Of a stretch of DNA of 12,500 bases, positions 1 through 7,639 are shown in pieces (position 1 is the first letter of the stretch; each line of letters begins with the position of its first letter). A program made the position numbers and the translations under genes. Below the pieces are notes generated by a model. That model was not told the DNA's origin, ran no database searches, and worked only from the letters and a program-made list of their open reading frames with translations. Location of the stretch: positions 37,668,045-37,680,544 of the forward strand of contig NC_091570.1 of NCBI RefSeq assembly GCF_042767895.1, in the 5' to 3' direction. The DNA is from Penaeus vannamei (Eukaryota > Arthropoda > Malacostraca > Decapoda > Penaeidae).

Positions 1-300
1 GAAATTTCTTAGGGATTTCAGTTCACGCATAACTGATCCTTTTTTGGTTTTACAGATTCTCTTTCTTTTCCCTGTCTGTGCGGGGGGAGGTCGGTGCAGC
101 TGAATAAACGATATTTTTTCCTTGTTCGGTTGAATAAAGAATTCTTGGGGTCTCTCTTTTCTGTTGATAGATTCTCCCCCACCCACCTATCTCTCACTAA
201 CAGCTCAGGTGAGAAAGTCTATTGCCGCTTAGCAATGCGAATTCTCTGCAATACATCGATGGTATTGCTATGAGCGAAGGGTCTAGAGTGATCACCCATT
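1..300. other. Low-copy AT-rich island, no gene recognised
   Basis: No repeat structure is visible here. Two AATAAA hexamers lie 30 bp apart at 103-108 and 133-138, each preceded by TG, and could be polyadenylation signals on the + strand. Two pyrimidine-rich strings ending in AG (TTTTGGTTTTACAG at about 43-56 and TCTTTTCTGTTGATAG at about 155-170) resemble 3' splice sites. These short signals are frequent by chance in T-rich DNA. No open frame with ordinary amino-acid composition follows either acceptor. The best case is the edge of a 3' UTR or intron from a gene outside the window. Confidence 0.35.
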
Positions 301-409
301 ATTTCATTTTATCTTATTTTATTTTATTATTTATTTATTTATCTATTTATTTATTTATCCATTCATTTATCTACCTATCTATCTATCTATCTATCTCTCT
401 ATCTATCTC

Positions 410-441
<32 letters not shown>

Positions 442-509
442 ATCTATCTATCTATTTATTTACTTACTTATTTACTTATTTATTTATTTATTTACTTATT
501 TATTCATTT
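301..509. repeat. Compound tetranucleotide microsatellite (TTTA/ATCT/TTAC)
   Basis: The tract opens with TTTA/TTTTA repeats, passes into ATCT repeats with a few CTCT interruptions (about 369-456), then returns to TTTA with TTAC variants. One inserted A near 441 breaks the phase of the ATCT block. A frame running through it encodes only Ile/Tyr/Leu/Ser strings and is not a gene. The mosaic of three related tetramers suggests point mutation inside one ancestral tetramer tract followed by local expansion by replication slippage. Confidence 0.97.
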
Positions 510-988
510 GAGCACCCATTGTTCTTGTTTAAATCAGAGTCGTATTATTGTTCCCACAAATCAATATCTGGGTGATGCTATCTGCACTGGATCAGCATAT
601 TACAAACTGTTATCACTGCCGTCTCCACCACCACAGGGAGGAAAACATCTTAGAAACCCACGTTCTGTTGTAAGACGCCCATACCGCGGCCACGCCCACA
701 TTCCTGATCTATAGCCGCTCTGGACGTCACTCTAACCATAGAAATGACTGTATAATTTCGGTGGATAATGGAAGAAGAAGAAGAAAAAAAAAAGATGGGA
801 TATATATATATACGTGGAAAAAATATGGTCTTTCCCTCCGCTAACGGACACACAAACCTAACCTAAACCACTTTTTGAAGTCTGTTACATATTCAGCTAA
901 CTGTATTTTCCTTTCCTCTGGTTTCTCTCTTTCCAATTTTTTTTTAATTTTGTTTGTCGTTTTTAGATCTTCTGTTTTCTTTTGTTTC
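510..988. other. Low-copy island with short GAA and TA runs
   Basis: This is the first sizeable stretch of mixed composition. It holds a short GAA run passing into A10 (about 771-793), a (TA)6 run at 801-812 and two copies of CCTAA at 857-866. From about 905 it grades into T-rich sequence that leads to the T run. A 68-residue + strand frame (508-714) and a 67-residue - strand frame (650-853) cross it, but neither resembles a known family and both are within chance length. I see no RNA gene. Confidence 0.4.
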
Positions 989-989
989 G

Positions 990-1015
990 TTTTTTTTTTT
1001 TTTTTTTTTTTTTTT
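990..1015. repeat. Homopolymer T26
   Basis: Twenty-six consecutive T residues sit at the end of a T-rich ramp. On the - strand this is an A26 tract that could be the tail of an old retroposed element. I see no recognisable SINE or LINE body next to it and no target-site duplication, so it is annotated only as a homopolymer. Its length is likely polymorphic and error-prone in sequencing. Confidence 0.9.
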
Positions 1016-1060
1016 ATCCCATTCGGTATTTTTTCCGATTTAGTTTCTTGTTTTTTTTAT

Positions 1061-1636
1061 GTCTTTTATTCCTCTTCCTCCTCCTTATCCCTTTTCTTTT
1101 CTTCATCTGCTCTTTCTTCTCCCATTCGTTTTCCTTTTACGTCTCTTCCCTAATTTCTTGACCGATTTCTTCCCCCATTCTGACCTCTCCTTCCTCCCTC
1201 CATTCTCTCCCTCTCCCCCCAACCCTACCCCCTACCCCCGTCCTCTTCCTCTCCTCTCTGTCCTCTTCTTCCCTCTAACCTCTCTCTCCTTCTTCCATCC
1301 TCACCTCCCCCCCAATCTCTCACATCCCCTTCTCCCCTCTCCCTTTAAACCTCCCCCTCCCTCCCCCCTCTTTCCCTCCTCTCTCTCTCCCCATCCCCCC
1401 CTTTCCATCCCCCCTCCTCCAACACTCCTCCACATCCCTCTCCTCCTTCCCTCCTCTCTCTCTCCCCATCCCCCCCTTTCCATTCCACATCCCTCCTCCC
1501 CCTCCTTCCCCCCTCCTCCCACCCCCACCCACCCCTCCCCCCTCCTCCTCCATCCCCCTCCCATCCTCCACCCCCCTCCCACCCCTCCCCCATCCCCCTC
1601 CCTCTTCCCTCCACCTTCCCCCTCCCCCCCACCCCT
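1061..1636. repeat. Polypyrimidine (C/T) low-complexity tract
   Basis: The + strand is almost all C and T, most purely from about 1180 to 1636. Frames across it give Pro/Ser/Leu strings on + and Gly/Glu/Arg strings on -, which are translation artefacts. Internal duplication is visible: a 37-bp segment at 1372-1408 recurs exactly at 1447-1483, 75 bp downstream. Such homopyrimidine:homopurine DNA can adopt triplex (H-DNA) structures at mirror-symmetric segments. That is general knowledge; no effect here is shown. Confidence 0.93.
1372..1483. repeat. 37-bp direct repeat pair inside the pyrimidine tract
   Basis: Positions 1372-1408 and 1447-1483 are identical over 37 bases, each containing CTCTCTCTCCCCATCC followed by a C run and TTTCCAT. 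The 75-bp spacing implies a tandem duplication of about 75 bp. The second half of each copy has since diverged through insertions or substitutions among C/T words. Confidence 0.85.
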
Positions 1637-1761
1637 GCACACCAGCGTCGGGAACACATTTAACATGCATGAAATCACATTGGGAATAGATAGATCACTT
1701 AGCATACAGGATCGGCCGTATTTCTGGCCTTGACGGCTCTCGGTACGCCAAGAAATTCCGT
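1637..1761. other. Low-copy island between pyrimidine and purine tracts
   Basis: About 120 bp of balanced composition separate the C/T-rich and A/G-rich tracts. No open frame, RNA fold or repeat is evident. The strand bias switches across this island: pyrimidines on + to its left, purines on + to its right. Confidence 0.5.
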
Positions 1762-2167
1762 AAGAAAGAAAAAAAAAAGAAGGGAGAAGAAGAAGAAGGA
1801 AGAAAGAAAGTGAAGAGAAAGCTGGAGAAGATAGGAAAATAGGAAAAAAGGGAAAAAAAGGAAGAGATTAGGAAATTGAAAAGGGATGTAGGAAGAAAAA
1901 AATGAAGAATAAAAAGAAAAAAGAAAATGGAAAAGATAAAATGGGAAGAAGAAAGAAAGAAAAGAATAAGAGAGAATAGAGAAAAATAAATAAAAAAGCA
2001 AAAGAATAGAGAAAAAAAATTAAAAAAGACAAAAAAGAAAAAGACAAATAAAAAAACAACGAAAAAAAAACAAAAACGAAAAAAAAAAATTTGAGAAAAA
2101 ATATAAAAAATCCGAAAAAAGGAAAACAAGAAAGAAGAAGAAAAAGAAAGAAAGAAAAAAAGGAAAG
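1762..2167. repeat. Polypurine (A/G, A-rich) low-complexity tract
   Basis: The + strand consists of A and G with scattered T and C, built of GAA, GAAA, GGAA and long A runs. The - strand frames across it encode Phe/Ser/Leu strings and are not genes. Compared with the neighbouring pyrimidine tracts it is A-rich, so it is not simply their inverted copy. The GAA/GAAA words suggest slippage growth of a purine microsatellite followed by decay. Confidence 0.92.
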
Positions 2168-2250
2168 CCACAGTCGGAATCTTTAATCCACAGCTGGTTG
2201 TGTTGTGTTGTTGCTTGCCGTCATGCGAGAATTTGGACTTTGATGGATAA
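2168..2250. other. Short low-copy island
   Basis: About 80 bp of mixed sequence with a small TGTGT/TGTTG patch (about 2197-2213) lie between the purine tract and the second pyrimidine tract. No gene or RNA signal is visible. Confidence 0.45.
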
Positions 2251-3036
2251 CCCTCCCCCCCTCCCTCCTCCCCCTCCCTAACTTATTCCTTTTCCATTGC
2301 CACCCTTTCTATTCCTTTATTTTCTTCTTTTTTTTCTGCCTAACTCTTTCTTTTTCCATTTTTCCCCTTCATTCCTGTTTCATCTCCTCCTTTCTGACTT
2401 TTTTCTTCTTCTTCTTCCAGTTCTTCTACTTTTTATCCCTCTTTCTATCTCTTTAATCCCTCATTTCCCCCTTTCCCTTCCATTCCCTCTTCTCCCCTTC
2501 TATCTCACTCCCATTCTACCCTTCCCCTTTCCCTTTTCCCTCTTTCATTCTCCTTCTCTTTTTCCCTTCGTCCCCCCTTCTTCCTTCTCCTTTCCCTCCC
2601 CCTCTATTTCACTTCCATTCCAATTTCCCTTCTCTATCCCTTCCCTCTTCCCCTCTTTCATTCCCCTTCTCCCGTCATCCTCTCTTCCCTCTTCCCCCCT
2701 CCTCTTCTTTCTTTCCCCTTCTTTTTCTTCTCGTCGTCTTCCCCCTCCTTCTCAACCCCCCCCTTCACTTCTTTGATTTCCCTTCTCCCCTCTTTTTCAC
2801 TTCCATTCCCCCCACCTTTCTCCCTTCCCCTCTTTCATTACCCTTCTCCCGCCATCCTCCCTTCCCCTTCCCCCCTCCTTCTCAACTCCCCTTCCCCCTT
2901 CCCCCCTTCCCCCTCCTCCTCACCCCCCTTCCCCCCTTCCCCCTCCCTCTCAACCCCCCTTCCCTTTCCTCCTTCCCCCTCACTCTCAACCCCCTCTCCT
3001 TCCCCCATCCCCCCTCCCCCTCAACATCTTTTTTCA
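2251..3036. repeat. Second polypyrimidine (C/T) tract with degenerate tandem structure
   Basis: Nearly 800 bp of C and T on the + strand, C-richest near the right end. It is partly tandem. A block with TTTCACTTCCATTCC at 2607-2621 and TCTTTCATT at 2654-2662 recurs at 2795-2809 and 2831-2839, a spacing of roughly 177-188 bp, with a weaker relative near 2541. Between about 2745 and 3024 the word CTCAAC or CTCAC followed by C runs recurs at irregular intervals of tens of bases. Frames give Pro/Ser/Leu/Phe strings only. The C4-C6 runs separated by TT could form i-motif structures on the + strand. Confidence 0.92.
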
Positions 3037-3057
3037 TACTGACTTAATTGGCGTACA

Positions 3058-3113
3058 GGGGAGCGGGGAGCGGGGGGGGGGGGCGAGGGACGGGAAGGGG
3101 GTGGGGGGAGGGG
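3058..3113 (+). other. G-run block with G-quadruplex potential
   Basis: Runs of G lie at 3058-3061, 3065-3068, 3072-3083 (twelve G), 3087-3089, 3092-3094, 3097-3101, 3103-3108 and 3110-3113, separated by 1-3 bases. This satisfies the usual G3+N1-7 pattern several times over on the + strand. It lies about 20 bp right of the C-rich end of the pyrimidine tract, so the C-rich and G-rich blocks are also imperfect inverted repeats of one another. Confidence 0.8.
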
Positions 3114-3399
3114 ACCGAGGTGATGTAAATTAATTGAAATTAATGCATCTCTGTCGATAATTCCGGTAATTTATTGCGTTCGGATGGCATGTTATTTTTT
3201 AAGCGTGTCAATGGAGTCGTGTCTTCTTTGACGTTTTCGATTTTAAGATCTTCGCAATAGACAAAACAGGAAGGTTACGCGAAACTGGTTCTTATATTCG
3301 CAAATTTTATTTTTTGCGGTTTATTATTAAGTTTTAGGTTTTGGGGTTTATTCGTAAATCTTGTTCTTATGGTTATATTTGATGTACGTTTTTTCGTAA

Positions 3400-3401
<2 letters not shown>
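3114..3401. other. AT-rich low-copy island
   Basis: AT-rich mixed sequence with no gene recognised. The words TTCGCAAA (about 3298) and TTCGTAAA (about 3351) and several TTTATT or GGTTT words recur loosely, but no defined repeat emerges. The - strand frame that reads across it continues from the Ser/Leu and His/Thr translation of the GA and TG tracts and is an artefact. Confidence 0.4.

Positions 3402-3478
<77 letters not shown>
3402..3478. repeat. (TG)38 dinucleotide microsatellite
   Basis: An uninterrupted run of alternating T and G over 77 bases, with no substitution. It is followed by a 7-base linker and then the GA tract, forming a compound microsatellite. Perfect alternating TG of this length is a known Z-DNA-prone sequence and is expected to vary in length between individuals. 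Confidence 0.99.
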
Positions 3479-3481
<3 letters not shown>

Positions 3482-3485
3482 AAAC

Positions 3486-3507
3486 AGAGAGAGCGAGGGA
3501 GAGCGAG

Positions 3508-3603
<96 letters not shown>

Positions 3604-3631
3604 AGGGAGAGGGAGGGAGGAAGGGGGAGAC

Positions 3632-3724
<93 letters not shown>
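3486..3724. repeat. Interrupted (GA)n microsatellite
   Basis: Two nearly pure (GA) blocks, about 3511-3593 and 3641-3724, flank an interruption of GGGAGA, GGGA and CAGACAGA words (about 3594-3640). A short GAGCGA-rich lead-in begins at 3486. Frames through it give Arg/Glu on + and Ser/Leu on -. The similar lengths on either side of the interruption could mean one tract split by mutation or a duplicated tract. Confidence 0.98.
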
Positions 3725-3729
<5 letters not shown>

Positions 3730-4017
3730 AGAAAGAAACGAAGAAAAGAAACGCAGAAACAAAGAGACCACACACACACAATACGTTACCCAAAAGGCGT
3801 ATCATTAGCCGTCTCCCCCAAGATCCTCTCAACTTAAGAAGCAAACAAACCTGCAAAGAAAAACGGGATTGATTAAACCTCTGAAGTACATAAGAAACTG
3901 TGTGCGCGATCGTGTGGCTGAGTGTGCGCGTGTCTGGGTGTTTGTGTGTGCATTTAAGCCTACACCATGAACTGTGTGCCAAGGAAAGCAAATATCACAC
4001 CTGCGAGGGTAATGTCA
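3725..4017. other. Low-copy island with scattered CA/TG words
   Basis: Mixed sequence between the GA tract and the second TG tract. It holds a short (CA)n at about 3769-3779 and a loosely TG-rich patch at about 3898-3951 with TGTGCGCG words, possibly a decayed TG tract. No gene, RNA or promoter signal is convincing. Confidence 0.4.
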
Positions 4018-4027
4018 TGTGTGTGTG

Positions 4028-4060
<33 letters not shown>

Positions 4061-4069
4061 ATGCGTGTG

Positions 4070-4141
<72 letters not shown>

Positions 4142-4182
4142 TGTGTGCGTGTGCACGCGCGTGTTCGTGAGTGTGTCTGTGA
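4018..4182. repeat. Imperfect (TG)n tract with GTGCG variants and Z-DNA-like end
   Basis: The run begins at the end of TCATG and continues to about 4182. It has TGCG variants near 4033, 4062 and 4075, a pure central block at about 4077-4138, and a diverged right end. Within that end, 4140-4163 alternates pyrimidine and purine without a break and includes GTGCACGCGCGTG, the classical Z-DNA-favouring pattern. Frames encode Cys/Val on + and His/Thr on - and are not genes. Confidence 0.95.
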
Positions 4183-4368
4183 ACAATCGTGCAAGAATGT
4201 ATGCGTGTTGCTCTTACCATTGTTTTTACTTGCCAGCGTGTATGTACATCCGCGTGTACGCCCATGTGTACTCATATTCACACCGAGTGAGATGTCAGTC
4301 AACAGCAAACCGAATAACCGCCGAAGTGCCCATAAGCAAGCCAGCAAACAAGCCCAAAGATAACTCAA
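4183..4368. other. Low-copy island right of the TG tract
   Basis: Mixed sequence with several GTGTAC/TGTAC words (about 4238-4270) and AAGCAAGCCAGCAAACAAGCC words (about 4334-4354, mildly repetitive). No gene is recognised. Open frames reading from the TG tract enter it, but their composition changes abruptly at the tract boundary, as expected for chance extension. Confidence 0.4.
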
Positions 4369-4418
4369 CGAGCGGTGGTGAACGAGCGGTGGTGAACGAG
4401 CGGTGGTGAACGACCGGT
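4369..4418. repeat. 14-bp minisatellite, about 3.5 copies
   Basis: The unit CGAGCGGTGGTGAA occurs exactly at 4369-4382, 4383-4396 and 4397-4410, followed by a partial variant CGACCGGT at 4411-4418. When the next unit starts, each copy contains GTGAAC, which also occurs at every unit junction of the G-form 16-bp satellite 200 bp downstream. Whether that is a historical link or chance cannot be decided from so short a shared word. Confidence 0.93.
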
Positions 4419-4614
4419 CTCTCTTCACCCCGTAACTTAGCGCAAGCATTAAAACTGTTCAACTGAAAGGGCACCGGACACGCTAGCATAGGAGGAGGCT
4501 GCCAGTTCAGCATTCCTGACCCCTGCTTGGTCTTGGCACTCGCGAAGGAATTCATTGCCACTGGCACTCGGGCGAAGGGCGCTCTGACCCCAACAACGCC
4601 CACAAGAACCATAA
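4419..4614. other. Low-copy left flank of the 16-bp satellite
   Basis: About 196 bp of balanced, relatively GC-rich sequence border the satellite. It contains an imperfect direct repeat: TGGCACTCGCGAAGG at 4534-4548 and a 17-base version with two extra G residues at 4562-4578. A 105-residue - strand frame (4295-4612) covers this island and the 14-bp minisatellite. It has mixed composition but no domain I recognise. The last bases before the array are CATAA. Confidence 0.5.
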
Positions 4615-5950
4615 TGAACTAAGGCTCTCGTGAACTAAGGCTCTCGTGAACTAAGGCTCTCATGAACTAAGGCTCTCATGAACTAAGGATCTCATGAACT
4701 AAGGCTCTCATGAACTAAGGCTCTCATGAACTAAGGCTCTCATGAACTAAGGCTCTCGTGAACTAAGGCTCTCATGAACTAAGGATCTCATGAACTAAGG
4801 CTCTCATGAACTAAGGCTCTCGTGAACTAAGGCTCTCGTGAACTAAGGCTCTCATGAACTAAGGATCTCATGAACTAAGGCTCTCATGAACTAAGGCTCT
4901 CATGAACTAAGGCTCTCATGAACTAAGGCTCTCATGAACTAAGGCTCCCATGAACTAAGGCTCCCATGAACTAAGGCTCTCATGAACTAAGGCTCCCATG
5001 AACTAAGGCTCTCTTGAACTAAGGCTCTCATGAACTAAGGCTCTCTTGAACTAAGGCTCTCATGAACTAAGGCTCTCATGAACTAAGGCTCTCATGAACT
5101 AAGGCTCCCATGAACTAAGGCTCTCGTGAACTCAGGCTCTCATGAACTAAGGCTCTCATGAACTCAGGCTCTCGTGAACTAAGGCTCTCGTGAACTAAGG
5201 CTCTCATGAACTAAGGCTCTCATGAACTAAGGCTCTCATGAACTAAGGCTCTCATGAACTAAGGCTCTCATGAACTCAGGCTCTCGTGAACTAAAGCTCT
5301 CATGAACTAAGGCTCTCATGAACTAAGGCTCTCATGAACTAAGGCTCTCATGAACTAAGGCTCTCATGAACTAAGGCTCTCATGAACTAAGGCTCTCATG
5401 AACTCAGGCTCTCGTGAACTAAAGCTCTCATGAACTAAGGCTCTCATGAACTAAGGCTCTCATGAACTAAGGCTCTCGTGAACTAAGGCTCTCATGAACT
5501 AAGGCTCTCATGAACTAAGGCTCTCATGAACTAAGACTCCCATGAACTAAGGCTCTCATGAACTAAGGCTCTCGTGAACTAAGGCTCTCATGAACTAAGG
5601 CTCTCGTGAACTAAGGCTCTCATGAACTAAGGCTCTCATGAACTAAGGCTCTCATGAACTAAGGCTCTCGTGAACTAAGGCTCTCATGAACTAAGGCTCT
5701 CATGAACTAAGGCTCTCATGAACTAAGGCTCTCATGAACTAAGACTCCCATGAACTAAGGCTCTCATGAACTAAGGCTCTCATGAACTAAGGCTCTCATG
5801 AACTCAGGCTCTCATGAACTAAGGCTCTCGTGAACTAAGGCTCTCATGAACTAAGGCTCTCGTGAACTAAGGCTCTCGTGAACTAAGGCTCTCGTGAACT
5901 AAGGATCTCATGAACTAAGGCTCTCATGAACTAAGACTCTCATGAACTAA
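4615..5950 (+). repeat. Left-edge subdomain of the satellite, rich in rare variants
   Basis: The first 80 or so units carry most variant types together: GATCTCA units (for example near 4689, 4785, 4865 and 5903), CTCCCA units (near 4945-4995 and 5105), the two CTCTCT units, TAAAGCTCT units near 5293 and 5421, and TAAGACTCCCA units near 5535 and 5741. Higher diversity at an array edge is the usual result of less frequent unequal exchange there. The pair CTCAGG-CTCTCG followed by TAAAGCTCT recurs 128 bp (8 units) apart, a local duplication. Confidence 0.75.
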
Positions 5951-6486
5951 GGATCTCATGAACTAAGGCTCTCATGAACTAAGGCTCTCGTGAACTAAGG
6001 CTCTCATGAACTAAGGCTCTCATGAACTAAGGCTCTCATGAACTAAGGCTCTCGTGAACTAAGGCTCTCATGAACTAAGGCTCTCATGAACTAAGGCTCT
6101 CATGAACTAAGGCTCTCATGAACTAAGGCTCTCATGAACTCAGGCTCTCATGAACTAAGGCTCTCATGAACTAAGGCTCTCATGAACTCAGGCTCTCATG
6201 AACTAAGGCTCTCGTGAACTAAGGCTCTCATGAACTAAGGCTCTCATGAACTAAGGCTCTCGTGAACTAAGGCTCTCATGAACTCAGGCTCTCATGAACT
6301 AAGGCTCTCGTGAACTAAGGCTCTCATGAACTAAGGCTCTCATGAACTAAGGCTCTCATGAACTAAGGCTCTCGTGAACTAAGGCTCTCATGAACTAAGG
6401 CTCTCATGAACTAAGGCTCTCATGAACTAAGGCTCTCGTGAACTAAGGCTCTCGTGAACTAAGGCTCTCATAAACTAAGGCTCTCA

Positions 6487-7308
6487 TGAACTCAGGCTCT
6501 CATGAACTAAGGCTCTCGTGAACTAAGGCTCTCGTGAACTAAGGCTCTCGTGAACTAAGGCTCTCATGAACTCAGGCTCTCATGAACTAAGGCTCTCGTG
6601 AACTAAGGCTCTCGTGAACTAAGGCTCTCGTGAACTAAGGCTCTCATGAACTCAGGCTCTCATGAACTAAGGCTCTCGTGAACTAAGGCTCTCGTGAACT
6701 AAGGCTCTCATGAACTCAGGCTCTCATGAACTAAGGCTCTCGTGAACTAAGGCTCTCGTGAACTAAGGCTCTCATGAACTAAGGCTCTCATGAACTAAGG
6801 CTCTCATGAACTAAGGCTCTCGTGAACTCAGGCTCTCATGAACTAAGGCTCTCATGAACTAAGGCTCTCGTGAACTAAGGCTCTCGTGAACTAAGGCTCT
6901 CATGAACTAAGGCTCTCATGAACTAAGGCTCTCATGAACTAAGGCTCTCGTGAACTAAGGCTCTCGTGAACTCAGGCTCTCATGAACTAAGGCTCTCGTG
7001 AACTAAGGCTCTCGTGAACTAAGGCTCTCGTGAACTAAGGCTCTCATGAACTCAGGCTCTCATGAACTAAGGCTCTCGTGAACTAAGGCTCTCGTGAACT
7101 AAGGCTCTCGTGAACTAAGGCTCTCATGAACTCAGGCTCTCATGAACTAAGGCTCTCGTGAACTAAGGCTCTCGTGAACTAAGGCTCTCATGAACTCAGG
7201 CTCTCATGAACTAAGGCTCTCGTGAACTAAGGCTCTCGTGAACTAAGGCTCTCATGAACTAAGGCTCTCATGAACTAAGGCTCTCATGAACTAAGGCTCT
7301 CGTGAACT
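6487..7308 (+). repeat. 480-bp spaced duplication with nested 80-bp higher-order repeat
   Basis: Positions 6487-6828 and 6967-7308 are identical over 342 bp, 480 bp (30 units) apart; mismatches at 6486/6966 and 6829/7309 bound the identity. Inside each copy, units with C at position 7 recur every 80 bp (starts at 6487, 6567, 6647) and then 64 bp (6711). This gives a five-unit pattern: C7-A, G, G, G, A, where the letter is the base at position 16. The array is therefore organised above the 16-bp level here. Confidence 0.9.
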
Positions 7309-7639
7309 AAGGCTCTCATGAACTAAGGCTCTCATGAACTAAGGCTCTCATGAACTAAGGCTCTCGTGAACTAAGGCTCTCGTGAACTAAGGCTCTCATG
7401 AACTAAGGCTCTCATGAACTAAGGCTCTCATGAACTAAGGCTCTCGTGAACTAAGGCTCTCGTGAACTAAGGCTCTCATGAACTAAGGCTCTCATGAACT
7501 AAGGCTCTCGTGAACTAAGGCTCTCGTGAACTAAGGCTCTCGTGAACTAAGGCTCTCGTGAACTAAGGCTCTCATGAACTAAGGCTCTCATGAACTAAGG
7601 CTCTCGTGAACTAAGGCTCTCGTGAACTAAGGCTCTCGT

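Noticed and set aside
222..575. 117-residue open frame on +
   Set aside because: Most of it is the translation of the TTTA/ATCT microsatellite (Ile/Tyr/Leu/Ser strings); there is no domain and no conserved start context.
717..732. CRE-like GGACGTCAC motif near 722-730
   Set aside because: It does not match the full palindrome TGACGTCA and has no nearby gene.
801..812. TATA-box promoter
   Set aside because: It is a (TA)6 microsatellite with no initiator or downstream gene.
857..866. Interstitial telomere-like CCTAACCTAA
   Set aside because: Only two pentamers in a row; too short to distinguish from chance.
990..1015. Poly(A) tail of a SINE or LINE on the - strand
   Set aside because: No element body, internal promoter boxes or target-site duplication could be recognised around it.
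875..1733. Phe/Ser and Pro/Ser/Leu-rich frames on +, Gly/Glu/Arg-rich frames on -
   Set aside because: They are direct translations of the T-rich and C/T-rich tracts. Open frames arise because pyrimidine-only DNA cannot form stop codons.
1695..2171. 158-residue Phe-rich - strand frame resembling a membrane protein
   Set aside because: The hydrophobic look comes from TTT/TTC codons of the polypurine tract read on the - strand.
2297..3042. Two adjoining Pro/Ser/Leu/Phe-rich frames on +
   Set aside because: Same artefact from the second pyrimidine tract; the irregular internal repeats are at DNA level, not in codon units.
3275..4449. Cys/Val, His/Thr, Ser/Leu and Arg/Glu repeat frames on both strands
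   Set aside because: Translations of (TG)n and (GA)n microsatellites with chance extensions into the flanks.
4419..4614. tRNA or other structured RNA in the satellite flank
   Set aside because: A GTTCAA-type string near 4457 suggested a T-loop, but no paired stems or acceptor arms can be built around it.
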